This document shows positions 1 to 7,044 of a stretch of DNA of 64,000 nucleotides, one piece after another (the first letter of the stretch is position 1; every line of letters starts with the position of its first letter). Location of the stretch: NCBI GenBank assembly GCA_021413865.1, contig JAIOPN010000052.1, forward strand, positions 42,652 to 106,651, given 5' to 3'. The DNA comes from Planctomycetota bacterium. Lineage in GTDB: Bacteria > Planctomycetota > Phycisphaerae > Phycisphaerales > Phycisphaeraceae. Under the pieces are notes generated by a model. That model saw nothing but the letters and a program-made list of their open reading frames with translations, searched no databases and had not been told where the DNA came from. The translations under genes and the position numbers were made by a program.

Positions 1-221
1 GGGGCGTCCACGTCGAGTGTGTCGCCGTCCACCACATGCACGACGTGGAATGTTTTCTGATCGTACCGCTCCAGGTCCGCTGCCTCGGGCCGCAACGCCC
101 CGCCCCGTTCGAGCCACGCCGCGGCAGCGGCAACGAGGAGGCCGACCGCCCACGCAAGCGTGACCCTGCGGGGCCGCCGGCGGATGAACTCTTCGAGCTT
201 GATCGGTGATCGTCGTGCCAT
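1..221 (-). CDS. Thermonuclease-like (SNase family) protein, C-terminus outside window
   Basis: The ATG is at 221 on the minus strand and the frame stays open to the window edge, giving 73 residues. It begins MARRSPIKLEEFIRRRPRR, followed by one hydrophobic segment (about residues 20-36) that looks like a membrane anchor or uncleaved signal. Then comes FHVVHVVDGDTLDVDAP, the opening beta-strand motif of micrococcal-nuclease-like domains (V-x-D-G-D-T-L), whose first aspartates help bind calcium. The catalytic Arg and Glu would lie beyond the edge, so activity cannot be judged. Family membership rests on this short motif only. The next gene on the same strand (stop at 255) lies just upstream, so the two may be co-transcribed. 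Confidence 0.6.
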   Translation of the reverse strand, partial: MARRSPIKLEEFIRRRPRRVTLAWAVGLLVAAAAAWLERGGALRPEAADLERYDQKTFHVVHVVDGDTLDVDA

Positions 222-254
222 GCCCTGTGAACGCCCGGCCGCCGGTTGCCTCGG

Positions 255-695
255 TCAGGTGGTCCGCAGGTACTGGAGGATCGCGCCCAGCAGGATGATG
301 ATGGCCGCCAGGTGGATGTTGATCATCAGGATCGTGCGCGGCTTCTTGGGCTGGATCAGGTTGACCGAGCGGAGGAAGACGATGGCGAAGAGGATCAGCG
401 CCAGCAGGATCTTTGTGCCGATGAGCGCATGTCCGAGCTTGCCATAGGCGTGCTGCTGCTGGAGCTGGATGAACCTCCAGACCCCGCTGAGGGTGAGGCC
501 GGCGATGCATACCCAGACCACGCGCTGGAACCGGTGGTGCACCAGTTTGAGCAGCGCGTCGCGGAAACTCTCGTCGAGCACGCGGACGGCCGGGGTGAGG
601 CAGATGAGGATGCACGCCATGCCCCCGACCGCGACGACGGCCGAGACGATGTGGATGTACCGCATCACGACGTTGATGAGATCAAGGGTGGTCAT
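255..695 (-). CDS. Four-helix integral membrane protein, unknown function
   Basis: 146 residues starting MTTLDLINVVMRYIHIVSA. An upstream in-frame ATG at 734 would add 13 residues that do not look coding, so 695 is preferred. Four hydrophobic segments are visible (about residues 8-30, 50-70, 85-105, 120-142). A histidine in the first helix (RYIHIVSA) and others between helices recall CopD-like or DUF2269-type small membrane proteins that bind haem or metals, but no diagnostic motif was recognised. It precedes the nuclease-like gene on the same strand with a 33-nt gap. Confidence 0.7.
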   Translation of the reverse strand: MTTLDLINVVMRYIHIVSAVVAVGGMACILICLTPAVRVLDESFRDALLKLVHHRFQRVVWVCIAGLTLSGVWRFIQLQQQHAYGKLGHALIGTKILLALILFAIVFLRSVNLIQPKKPRTILMINIHLAAIIILLGAILQYLRTT

Positions 696-748
696 GGCGG
701 CTAGCGTATCCCGCCGCACGCCGCCCGCAAGCATGTATCTTTACCTAT

Positions 749-934
749 CCCATAGCCCCCGGCTCGCAGCATTATTCATCATGTGCGGCATCCTTGGGAA
801 ATACTCGTGTTTTATCGTTGATTGCGCCAAATGGGGAGAGGATTAGCAGTGCAGCCGTGAATTCTGCAGACGTAAGTACTTGCGCCACGCAATCGGTTGC
901 TCGATGAATAATGCTGCGAGCCGGGGGCTATGGG
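749..934. repeat. Perfect 32-bp inverted repeat, CATAGCCCCCGGC family
   Basis: Positions 749-780 are the exact reverse complement of 903-934, with 122 nt between the arms. Each arm carries CATAGCCCCCGGCTCG at the outer side and GCAGCATTATTCATC at the inner side. A diverged single arm recurs at 20260-20288, and the outer CATAGCCCCCGGCTCG part recurs as the arms at 33914-34029. The loop is AT-rich and non-coding. The structure is that of a small non-autonomous palindromic element. Confidence 0.85.
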
Positions 935-981
935 GCGGAAGTGCATGGCACCCGTGGGCGACCCTCTGGTATAAATCAGAC

Positions 982-1119
982 TCCCTCTCCCCCCGGGAGA
1001 GGGCCGGGGTGAGGGGATGACCGGCCGGATGGGTCGTGCGGGTGCGCGAGACCCTTCCGGCCGATGGTCCCCTCACCCGCCGGCGAGGACGCCGGCACCC
1101 TCTCCCGGGGGGAGAGGGG
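982..1119. repeat. Composite palindromic element, copy A
   Basis: About 138 bp. The left arm is CCCTCTCC..GGGAGAGGG followed by CCGGGGTGAGGGGA; the right arm is its complement but has an extra 18-nt hairpin (GCCGGCG-AGGA-CGCCGGC) inserted between CCCCTCACCC and ACCCTCTCCC. Each arm can form its own hairpin. Copies B (14221-14357) and C (41269-41414) share arms, insert and central GC-rich core. All three lie between genes. This copy ends 30 nt before the start at 1149. Confidence 0.9.
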
Positions 1120-1148
1120 ATTGAGTCGCCTCTTCGCCGAGTTCTCGC

Positions 1149-2297
1149 ATGCTCAACGTCGTCATCCCGATGCCCCTGCAGGTCGTGCTCGACGACGTCG
1201 GCTGGTGGTCCGGCGAGGACGGGCACGCGAAGAACGAGCCCTTCCGCACCGGCATCCCGCGCGGCCACGTCCCAGCCGACTACGCCGCGATCGTCTCGCT
1301 CGGGCGGCAGCTCGGCATGGCCCCCGCCGGGTGCTTCATCATCGGCGAGTGGGACACGAAGAACCTCCTCCGCAAACTCCCCCGCTCGCAGTGGATGGGC
1401 GAGAAGTGGGATAACAACCGCTGGGTCGGCCCGTGGCTCGAAGAGGCGGCGGACATCATCCGCTCCAACCGCGACCACTTCGAGCTGGCACTGCACGGCA
1501 TCACCCACGAGTTCTGGGAGAACGGTAAAGCGAGCCGCGCCGAGTGGCACGACTGCTACACCGGCGTCATGCGCCCCTACGACGAGCTGCACGCCCACCT
1601 CGATATGTTCGCCACGCTGCTCGACCAGCACGGGCTCGGGCCCTTCCCCACCTCCTTCTGCCCCTGCGCCGGCGGCTTCCGCTGGGGCGCCGGCGAAAAG
1701 GGCATCGATGGCCTGCTGAGCAAGTTCGGCGTGCGCTACACCAACACCCCCTTCCACCACATGGCCCGCGCGAGAGCGACGCAACACCACCGCTTCGGCA
1801 TCGATTGCGGCGTGCTCACCGTCGACCGCCAGCCCGACCTGGTCTCGTGGTTCGAGCTGAGCACCACGCCGACGGTCGAGGTCTACGGCCCGATCGCGGG
1901 CATGCACTGGCCCAACATCCTGCACGCGGACCCGAGCCGCAACGAGGAAGCCGTCGCCCCCTGGGTCGCCGCGCTGCGGGCCATCGACCGCCGGGTGGAC
2001 CGCACGCTCTCCCGCAACACCGCCGACTGCTTCACGCAGTACGTGCACCATTTGTGTGTCCGCGTCGCCCCCGCCGAGCCGGACGTGACGTTCGATTTTA
2101 CGGAGCTGGATGCCCTGCCCCCCTTCGCCTCCACCGGCGAGTTCACGATCAAGCTGCACGGCTTCGCCGCCGACCGTTTCACCTCTGAAGACCTCGATAT
2201 CCTCTCCATGCAATACAAGGCGGCCGACAGCAACGCCGTCCTCAAGCTCCGACGCAAGACGAAGTCTAAAACCGCCAAGCTCACACGCATCCGCTGA
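1149..2297 (+). CDS. Polysaccharide-deacetylase-like fold protein
   Basis: 382 residues, no signal peptide. The stretch FELALHGITHEFWENG (about residues 116-131) resembles the H-x3-H metal motif of NodB-type deacetylases. An early Asp-Asp (VVLDDVGWWSGEDG) could supply the catalytic and metal aspartates, and a late FCPCAGGFRWGAG with KFGVRYTNTPF fits the typical substrate-loop and 'old age' strands of that fold. The assignment is by motif order and is tentative. No strong Shine-Dalgarno precedes 1149; an internal ATG at 1170 is possible. It is followed after 44 nt by the CehA-like gene, very likely in one operon, suggesting joint action on a carbohydrate or other natural product. Confidence 0.55.
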   Translation: MLNVVIPMPLQVVLDDVGWWSGEDGHAKNEPFRTGIPRGHVPADYAAIVSLGRQLGMAPAGCFIIGEWDTKNLLRKLPRSQWMGEKWDNNRWVGPWLEEAADIIRSNRDHFELALHGITHEFWENGKASRAEWHDCYTGVMRPYDELHAHLDMFATLLDQHGLGPFPTSFCPCAGGFRWGAGEKGIDGLLSKFGVRYTNTPFHHMARARATQHHRFGIDCGVLTVDRQPDLVSWFELSTTPTVEVYGPIAGMHWPNILHADPSRNEEAVAPWVAALRAIDRRVDRTLSRNTADCFTQYVHHLCVRVAPAEPDVTFDFTELDALPPFASTGEFTIKLHGFAADRFTSEDLDILSMQYKAADSNAVLKLRRKTKSKTAKLTRIR

Positions 2298-2341
2298 ACA
2301 AATCCGGCAACCCGATCTGTCTTACACGGGAGATGCTCGCC

Positions 2342-4846
2342 ATGAAGGACTACCACCCCCTCAACCTCACCAGGGTCTGCAACGTCAACGCCTCGTTCAT
2401 CGGTTTCGGTGAGCCGCCGGTCGGCAGGCAGATATTCCATGGCCTGCCGTTCCAGATCGGTTCCGCCAAGCCCGAGCCCAAGCGCAAGTGCCTGATCGGT
2501 TTCCTGGGCGAGGGCGGTGCGACAACGCCGGTGACCATCCCCATCAACGCCGCGCCGCGCTGCATCCTCTTCGCCCACACGCTGCTGGAAACACGGATCC
2601 CCAAGGGCGAGCCGATCGGGCGCGTCGTCGCCAACTACACCATCCGCTTCGCCGACGGCGACGAGATGGATGTCCCGGTGCGCGAGCGGTTCGAGGTGGC
2701 CTCCGTGCCGATGATGTGGGGCCAGTTCCCGTTCCTGGCGGTGGCGGACAAGAAGGACGGCCTGATCGGGCGTTACTCGGGCCAATGGTCCAGCGCGGGG
2801 CAGCGGCTGACCGAGGTGCATCAGCAGTGGCCGTGGGCGTACTGGCTCTGGTCGTGGGAAAACCCCCGGCCGGGCGTGAAGATCACGTCGGTGACCGTCG
2901 AGCCGACGGACCGCAAGTTCGCCGTCGCGGGGGTCACGCTGGGCTTCGTGGATGAATACCCCTTCTCCACGGCGGCGCGCGAGGACGTGAAGATCACGCT
3001 CAACAAGAAGGACGACGCGGAGAAGCCCTACGAGCTGGACGTCGAGATCGACCGGGGCGTGGCGACCTACGCCTTCGCCCTGCCCGCCGCCGCGGCCAAG
3101 CAATACCTCGCCGACACGCACAAGGGCTGGGGCGACGCGCAGAACAACAAGTCCACCCCCGCCTACGCCCGCATCGCCGGCACCCCTTCCGCCACCGTCA
3201 CCGTGAAGCACAAGGGCAAGCCCATCGGCAAGCTGCGCTGGGGCGACCTCAAAAAGAAACGCAAGGTGAAAACCCCGCGCGTCACGATGGAGATCATCGA
3301 CACCGGCAAGAACTGGGTGCACACCACCGTCGTCGATGACGAGACCGGCAAGCCCGTCCACTGCCGCGTGCACTTCCGCTCGGCGCAGGGCGTCCCCTAC
3401 CAGCCGCACGGCCACCACGACCACGTCTATTCCAATCTCGGATCATGGCACGTGGACATCGGCGGCGACCTGCGACTCGGGCAGGCGACCTACGCCTACA
3501 TCGACGGCAAGTGCCAGGGCTGGCTCCCGCGCGGCGGGGTCATCGCCGACGTGGCGCGCGGGTACGAGTACGAGCCGCTGCGGCAGATGATCGAGATCAA
3601 GCCCGGCCAGCGCGAGGTGACGCTCCGCCTCAAGCGCTGGGTCAACATGAACGCCCAGCGCTGGTTCAGCGGCGACACGCACGTCCACTTCCTGGGCGAG
3701 CGCGGCGCCCACCGCGAGGCCGGCGGCGAGGACCTCAACGTCGTCAACCTCCTCGCCTCCCAGTGGGGCCACCTCTTCACCAATACCGAGGACTTCATCG
3801 GCCGCCCCACCGCGAGCGACGACGGCAAGACCATCGTCTATTGCACGCAGGAAAACCGGCAGCACCTGCTGGGCCACATCACGCTGCTCGGGCTGAAGGA
3901 ACCCGTCTCCCCCTGGTGCACCGACGGCCCGGCGGAGGCGGAGATCGGCGGCAACCTCGAGACCACTCTTTCGCACTGGGCGGACGCCTGCCACGCCCAG
4001 GGCGGCACCGTCGTCATCCCCCACCTGCCCACGCCCAACGCCGAGCCCGCCGCGCTCATCGCCACCGGCCGCGCCGATGCCGTCGAGATGCTCGTCCACA
4101 GCGAGTACTGCCACCTGGAGTACTACCGCTACCTCAACTGCGGCTACAAGCTCCCGCTGGTCGGCGGGACCGACAAGATGGACTCCGCCGTCCCCGTCGG
4201 GCTCTGCCGCACCTACGTCTATGTCCCGCCCGAGGAGGAGTTCAACTACGACAACTGGTGCAAGAACATGCGCCTGGGCCGGACGTTCCTCTCCTCCGGC
4301 CCGATCATCCGCATGACGGTGGACGGCCACCCGATCGGCGATGAATACCAACTCCCCGGCGACGGCGGCACGGTGGAGATCCAAGCCGTCGCCGAGTCCA
4401 TCTTCCCGATCCACACGCTGCAGATCGTGCAGGCGGGCAAGATCGTCGCCTCCACCGACGACGCGAGCGGCGCCCGCACGCTGCGGCTCAAGGCGACGGT
4501 CAAGGTGGACCGCCACACCTGGTTCGCCGCGCGCTGTGCGGGGCCTAAGTATGAAGCGGTCACGCACCACGACTCCTGGGGCCGGGGCATCTTCGCCCAC
4601 ACCTCGCCGGTGTACGTCGCCGTCGGTGGCCCGTGGCACATGTTCGACCTGGCGACCGCCAACTACATGCTCACCCTCATCGACGGCAGCGTGCAGCACA
4701 TCCGCAAGAACGCCCGCCGTGAAGATGAAGAGAACGTCACCCACCACCACACCTGGCGCGACCACCAGGAGTTCCTCGAAAGCCCCTTCCGCCAGGCGAG
4801 CGATGCGCTGCACAAGCGCATGCACCAGATGGGGATCCCGCACTGA
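2342..4846 (+). CDS. CehA/McbA-type PHP-fold metallohydrolase
   Basis: 834 residues. The ATG at 2342 is chosen because GGGAG lies 9 nt upstream; the in-frame ATG at 2333 is too close to it. Residues 1-420 look like beta-rich domains, including a carboxypeptidase-regulatory-like stretch (TTVVDDETGKPVHCRVHF). The catalytic PHP domain opens with RWFSGDTHVHFLGERG (near residue 440), the usual G-D-x-H-x-H entry of CehA-like enzymes, and continues with HAQGGTVVIPHLPTPN and GGTDKMDSAVPVG, which would supply further metal ligands. Such enzymes hydrolyse diverse esters and related bonds; the substrate is unknown. No signal peptide is seen. Confidence 0.75.
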   Translation: MKDYHPLNLTRVCNVNASFIGFGEPPVGRQIFHGLPFQIGSAKPEPKRKCLIGFLGEGGATTPVTIPINAAPRCILFAHTLLETRIPKGEPIGRVVANYTIRFADGDEMDVPVRERFEVASVPMMWGQFPFLAVADKKDGLIGRYSGQWSSAGQRLTEVHQQWPWAYWLWSWENPRPGVKITSVTVEPTDRKFAVAGVTLGFVDEYPFSTAAREDVKITLNKKDDAEKPYELDVEIDRGVATYAFALPAAAAKQYLADTHKGWGDAQNNKSTPAYARIAGTPSATVTVKHKGKPIGKLRWGDLKKKRKVKTPRVTMEIIDTGKNWVHTTVVDDETGKPVHCRVHFRSAQGVPYQPHGHHDHVYSNLGSWHVDIGGDLRLGQATYAYIDGKCQGWLPRGGVIADVARGYEYEPLRQMIEIKPGQREVTLRLKRWVNMNAQRWFSGDTHVHFLGERGAHREAGGEDLNVVNLLASQWGHLFTNTEDFIGRPTASDDGKTIVYCTQENRQHLLGHITLLGLKEPVSPWCTDGPAEAEIGGNLETTLSHWADACHAQGGTVVIPHLPTPNAEPAALIATGRADAVEMLVHSEYCHLEYYRYLNCGYKLPLVGGTDKMDSAVPVGLCRTYVYVPPEEEFNYDNWCKNMRLGRTFLSSGPIIRMTVDGHPIGDEYQLPGDGGTVEIQAVAESIFPIHTLQIVQAGKIVASTDDASGARTLRLKATVKVDRHTWFAARCAGPKYEAVTHHDSWGRGIFAHTSPVYVAVGGPWHMFDLATANYMLTLIDGSVQHIRKNARREDEENVTHHHTWRDHQEFLESPFRQASDALHKRMHQMGIPH

Positions 4847-4863
4847 GGCGGTTCTGCTCACGC

Positions 4864-4888
4864 AAGGCACGGCCGCTTGAGCGGCCGG
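4864..4888. repeat. Hairpin of the GCCCGCTTAAGCGGGC family
   Basis: AAGGCACGGCCGCTTGAGCGGCCGG, a hairpin 18 nt past the stop at 4846 and between convergent genes. Relatives occur at 43093-43118, 43554-43579 and 47299-47324. It may serve as a bidirectional terminator, although no clear T-run follows. Confidence 0.6.
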
Positions 4889-4904
4889 GGTCTTCTCCGG
4901 TTGT

Positions 4905-5471
4905 TCACCCGCCCACGACAAAGCCAAGGGTCAGCAACCCGGCACAAACGATCAAACAGGCATACGCCACGCGACGGTTGACCTCGCCCTTCGCCGCACC
5001 GAACCCGAAGTGTGAACCCTGACGGTGCCACAACCACAAACCCGCCGGCGCGGTGAGCAGGCCGAACAACCAGAGCTGCCACACCGCCGAGCCGTGCCGC
5101 AACATCTCGCCGCAATCGCCCACCCGGTCGAACGATCCGAATGCTATATAGAGCCCGTTCACCAGCAGGCAGAAGCCCGCGAAAAACCGCAACACGAAAG
5201 CGCCCGGCAGCCGCACCGCGGCGGCGACGGCCCAAATCAACAGCGGCGCCGCAGCGCCCACCACCGGCCCGGCCCACGCGACCACCAACGGCCGTGTATT
5301 GTCCGCCACCTCCGTCCGCGAAAACTTGAGCGGGTTCAACACCACCCACTCCACCCGCGCCCCCGTCGCCCACGCCCCGAGGCAGTGCCCGGATTCATGA
5401 ACCGCCTGCATGCCGAGCCAGGAGGCGAGGAGGGCGGAGAAGATGAGGAGGGTTTGATGCAGACGGTTCAT
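4905..5471 (-). CDS. M50-like membrane metallopeptidase (HESGH)
   Basis: 188 residues with about five membrane segments. Helix 1 runs into AVHESGHCLGAWATGARVEW, an H-E-x-x-H zinc motif at the end of a helix, as in site-2 proteases and other intramembrane M50 enzymes. A later LYIAFGSFDRVGDCGEM carries aspartates where M50 proteins place the third ligand (N/D-P..DG), but the exact motif is not present. It may be a small M50B-type protease or an inactive relative. The start is the ATG at 5471; a GTG immediately upstream is less likely. The gene converges with the operon ending at 4846. Confidence 0.6.
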   Translation of the reverse strand: MNRLHQTLLIFSALLASWLGMQAVHESGHCLGAWATGARVEWVVLNPLKFSRTEVADNTRPLVVAWAGPVVGAAAPLLIWAVAAAVRLPGAFVLRFFAGFCLLVNGLYIAFGSFDRVGDCGEMLRHGSAVWQLWLFGLLTAPAGLWLWHRQGSHFGFGAAKGEVNRRVAYACLIVCAGLLTLGFVVGG

Positions 5472-5504
5472 CACGCGCTGTGATAGTGAAAATACGAGGG
5501 ATTC

Positions 5505-5993
5505 CTAGACGACATCCAAAGCAGCCTGTTGGCAGATCGCCACCGCCTCTTTGCAGAGCAGATTTCTTTGCGGCAACTGATCCAGCGGCACCCAAGCATA
5601 TGGCATCCAGACAAAGCGATAAGGAGAGATTACCGGCTGAGATTCAGGATCAGATAGGATAGATTTTTTATTGCTGGATAATAAAAAGAAATGAAACGTG
5701 AATGGCGAGTGCCTTGGAATAAAAATAGATCCGACTTTTCGTTGAATCGCCAATGATATTTGATCCGCCTCGAGGTCTACGCGTAGCTGTGTAGCGAGTT
5801 CGTGCGCCGCATCGCGTATGCCGACAAGAGCGCCACGCAGACATGCCGCTTCCGGACTCTCGTCCGGTTCGATCGATTCAAAAGGCAACACGTAGTCAGT
5901 TCCACGATCCGGATCGCGTAAAAATAGAATTGCACCATCTTGGATTAAGATGGCCAGTGATATATCCAGAGTTGGAATATCGGGGAGTGCCAT
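5505..5993 (-). CDS. Divergent Nudix-like protein
   Basis: About 162 residues from MALPDIPTLDISLAILIQDG; upstream in-frame ATGs at 6008 and 6023 exist and none has a good Shine-Dalgarno, so the start is uncertain. The pattern LPFESIEPDESPEAACLRGA resembles a Nudix box (G-x5-E-x7-R-E-x2-E-E), but the REUxEE core is degenerate, so catalytic activity is doubtful. The strand-rich beginning (DISLAILIQDGAILFLRD) fits the fold. Base composition is clearly AT-richer than its neighbours, suggesting recent acquisition. It could be a sensor rather than an enzyme. Confidence 0.5.
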   Translation of the reverse strand: MALPDIPTLDISLAILIQDGAILFLRDPDRGTDYVLPFESIEPDESPEAACLRGALVGIRDAAHELATQLRVDLEADQISLAIQRKVGSIFIPRHSPFTFHFFLLSSNKKSILSDPESQPVISPYRFVWMPYAWVPLDQLPQRNLLCKEAVAICQQAALDVV

Positions 5994-6119
5994 AGTGGAT
6001 TGAATCATCCTAGCAATAGCCATTATTCTAAGACGGCGAGACGACCACGGGAATATTCCATCGATGACTGGCAGAGCCAAGATCATCATCATCCCTTTGC
6101 ACGCCACCCGCAACGCCCG

Positions 6120-6398
6120 TCATCCCCCCTTCCGCCGATCGGTGATCAACCGCATCGGCTCGCCGAGCACGCTGACCCGGCCGGAATAAACGCATTTCCC
6201 CCCGTCGATCTCGTAGATGTACAGCATGCCGTCGCGGGTGTCGAAGAAGCCGGTCTGGCCGTTGGGGTAGGCGATGGCCTGGACCCGCGCGAAGAGCAGC
6301 GGCGGCGGCTGGTCGGCGTGCGAAGAAGAGTGCGACCAGGCCAACACAACAAGAAGGACGACGGCGGCAAGGGGCAACGCGCGGTGCAGGTGGTTCAT
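6120..6398 (-). CDS. Small secreted protein, unknown function
   Basis: 92 residues. MNHLHRALPLAAVVLLVVLAW is a signal peptide or single anchor, with possible cleavage after SSSHA. The mature part (AIAYPNGQTGFFDTRDGMLY) looks like one or two beta-strand hairpins, reminiscent of short planctomycete proteins that print a value per table row. No known family was recognised. It lies between two other minus-strand genes of lower GC. Confidence 0.55.
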   Translation of the reverse strand: MNHLHRALPLAAVVLLVVLAWSHSSSHADQPPPLLFARVQAIAYPNGQTGFFDTRDGMLYIYEIDGGKCVYSGRVSVLGEPMRLITDRRKGG

Positions 6399-6459
6399 GG
6401 GTGCGGCTCCGAAATATGAAAAGAAGGTCTTACTTCAACGGTGGAGGGCGTGCAGATGG

Positions 6460-6960
6460 TCATATGGATGGCCGGGTGGTCGGTGTCACGAGTGAGCGGA
6501 GCAATTCGTTACAAATGTGGCCAATCGTTTCGGCTGGTCCGTTCACGGCTTCCCAAATCCACGTCGGATCGTCCGCATGTTTCCTGAGCGCCGGCTCGGC
6601 GGCCCCGCCTCGAGATTGGAGTTCTCGGCGAATCTCATCATTGGCCATGTAGTTGTAATAATATTCGTATCCGCCGTAGCGATTTATATTACTGTCCGGG
6701 ATAAATGATCCTATCAATTCCTCCGGCGATTTTGCTCTCAGTGTCTTCTTCAAAGCTTCAATATCGCGCAGAGCCTCTGTGAGTCCCTCGTCGCTTGCGT
6801 TCGTCTTGACTCCGGAGTGACCGCTCCGATCTGGCCCGGGAGCCGTCGCCGAGATGCCATGAACTTCCTGGCTCGGGGACTTGCCGCAGCCGACGCAGAG
6901 TGAACCCAGGATGGCGATGGATGTGAGAGCGAACGGGGTAAACCATCGCTTGTGCCGCAT
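6460..6960 (-). CDS. Putative lipoprotein, unknown function
   Basis: 166 residues from MRHKRWFTPFALTSIAILGS; a farther ATG at 7005 would run through a terminator hairpin and is rejected. The signal ends in SLCVGCGK, an acceptable lipobox with the cysteine at about residue 25. The mature region begins with a low-complexity linker, followed by a helical stretch (LRDIEALKKTLRAKSPEEL) and a region rich in Tyr (RYGGYEYYYNYMAND). No family was recognised. GC is lower than average. Confidence 0.6.
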   Translation of the reverse strand: MRHKRWFTPFALTSIAILGSLCVGCGKSPSQEVHGISATAPGPDRSGHSGVKTNASDEGLTEALRDIEALKKTLRAKSPEELIGSFIPDSNINRYGGYEYYYNYMANDEIRRELQSRGGAAEPALRKHADDPTWIWEAVNGPAETIGHICNELLRSLVTPTTRPSI

Positions 6961-6986
6961 CGAGGCGATTATACCTCGCGAGAAAA

Positions 6987-7016
6987 AAAGCCCAGGCATG
7001 GCCATGCCTGGGCTTT
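6987..7016. terminator. 30-bp perfect palindrome followed by T-run (minus strand)
   Basis: AAAGCCCAGGCATGG and its complement form an uninterrupted 30-bp palindrome 28 nt past the LEPR-XLL stop. On the minus strand it is followed by a run of T, so it should act as an intrinsic terminator for that gene. The same palindrome recurs at 49194-49223 (after acsA) and 56126-56155 (after the M48 gene). Confidence 0.85.
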
Positions 7017-7044
7017 GGTGTTAGAGCGGGAAATTGTTCCGCCA

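Larger units (their letters stand above)
735..1148. other. Gene-free stretch holding two inverted-repeat elements
   Basis: No coding frame of quality lies here. The stretch carries the 32-bp inverted repeat at 749-780/903-934 and the composite palindromic element at 982-1119. It separates a minus-strand gene from a plus-strand operon, so it must also hold two divergent promoters. I could not pick a convincing -35/-10 pair. Confidence 0.6.

Noticed and set aside
843..2213. Minus-strand frame running through the composite palindrome
   Set aside because: It includes the repeat translated as PSPPGRG-type residues, a known artefact, and overlaps a better gene.
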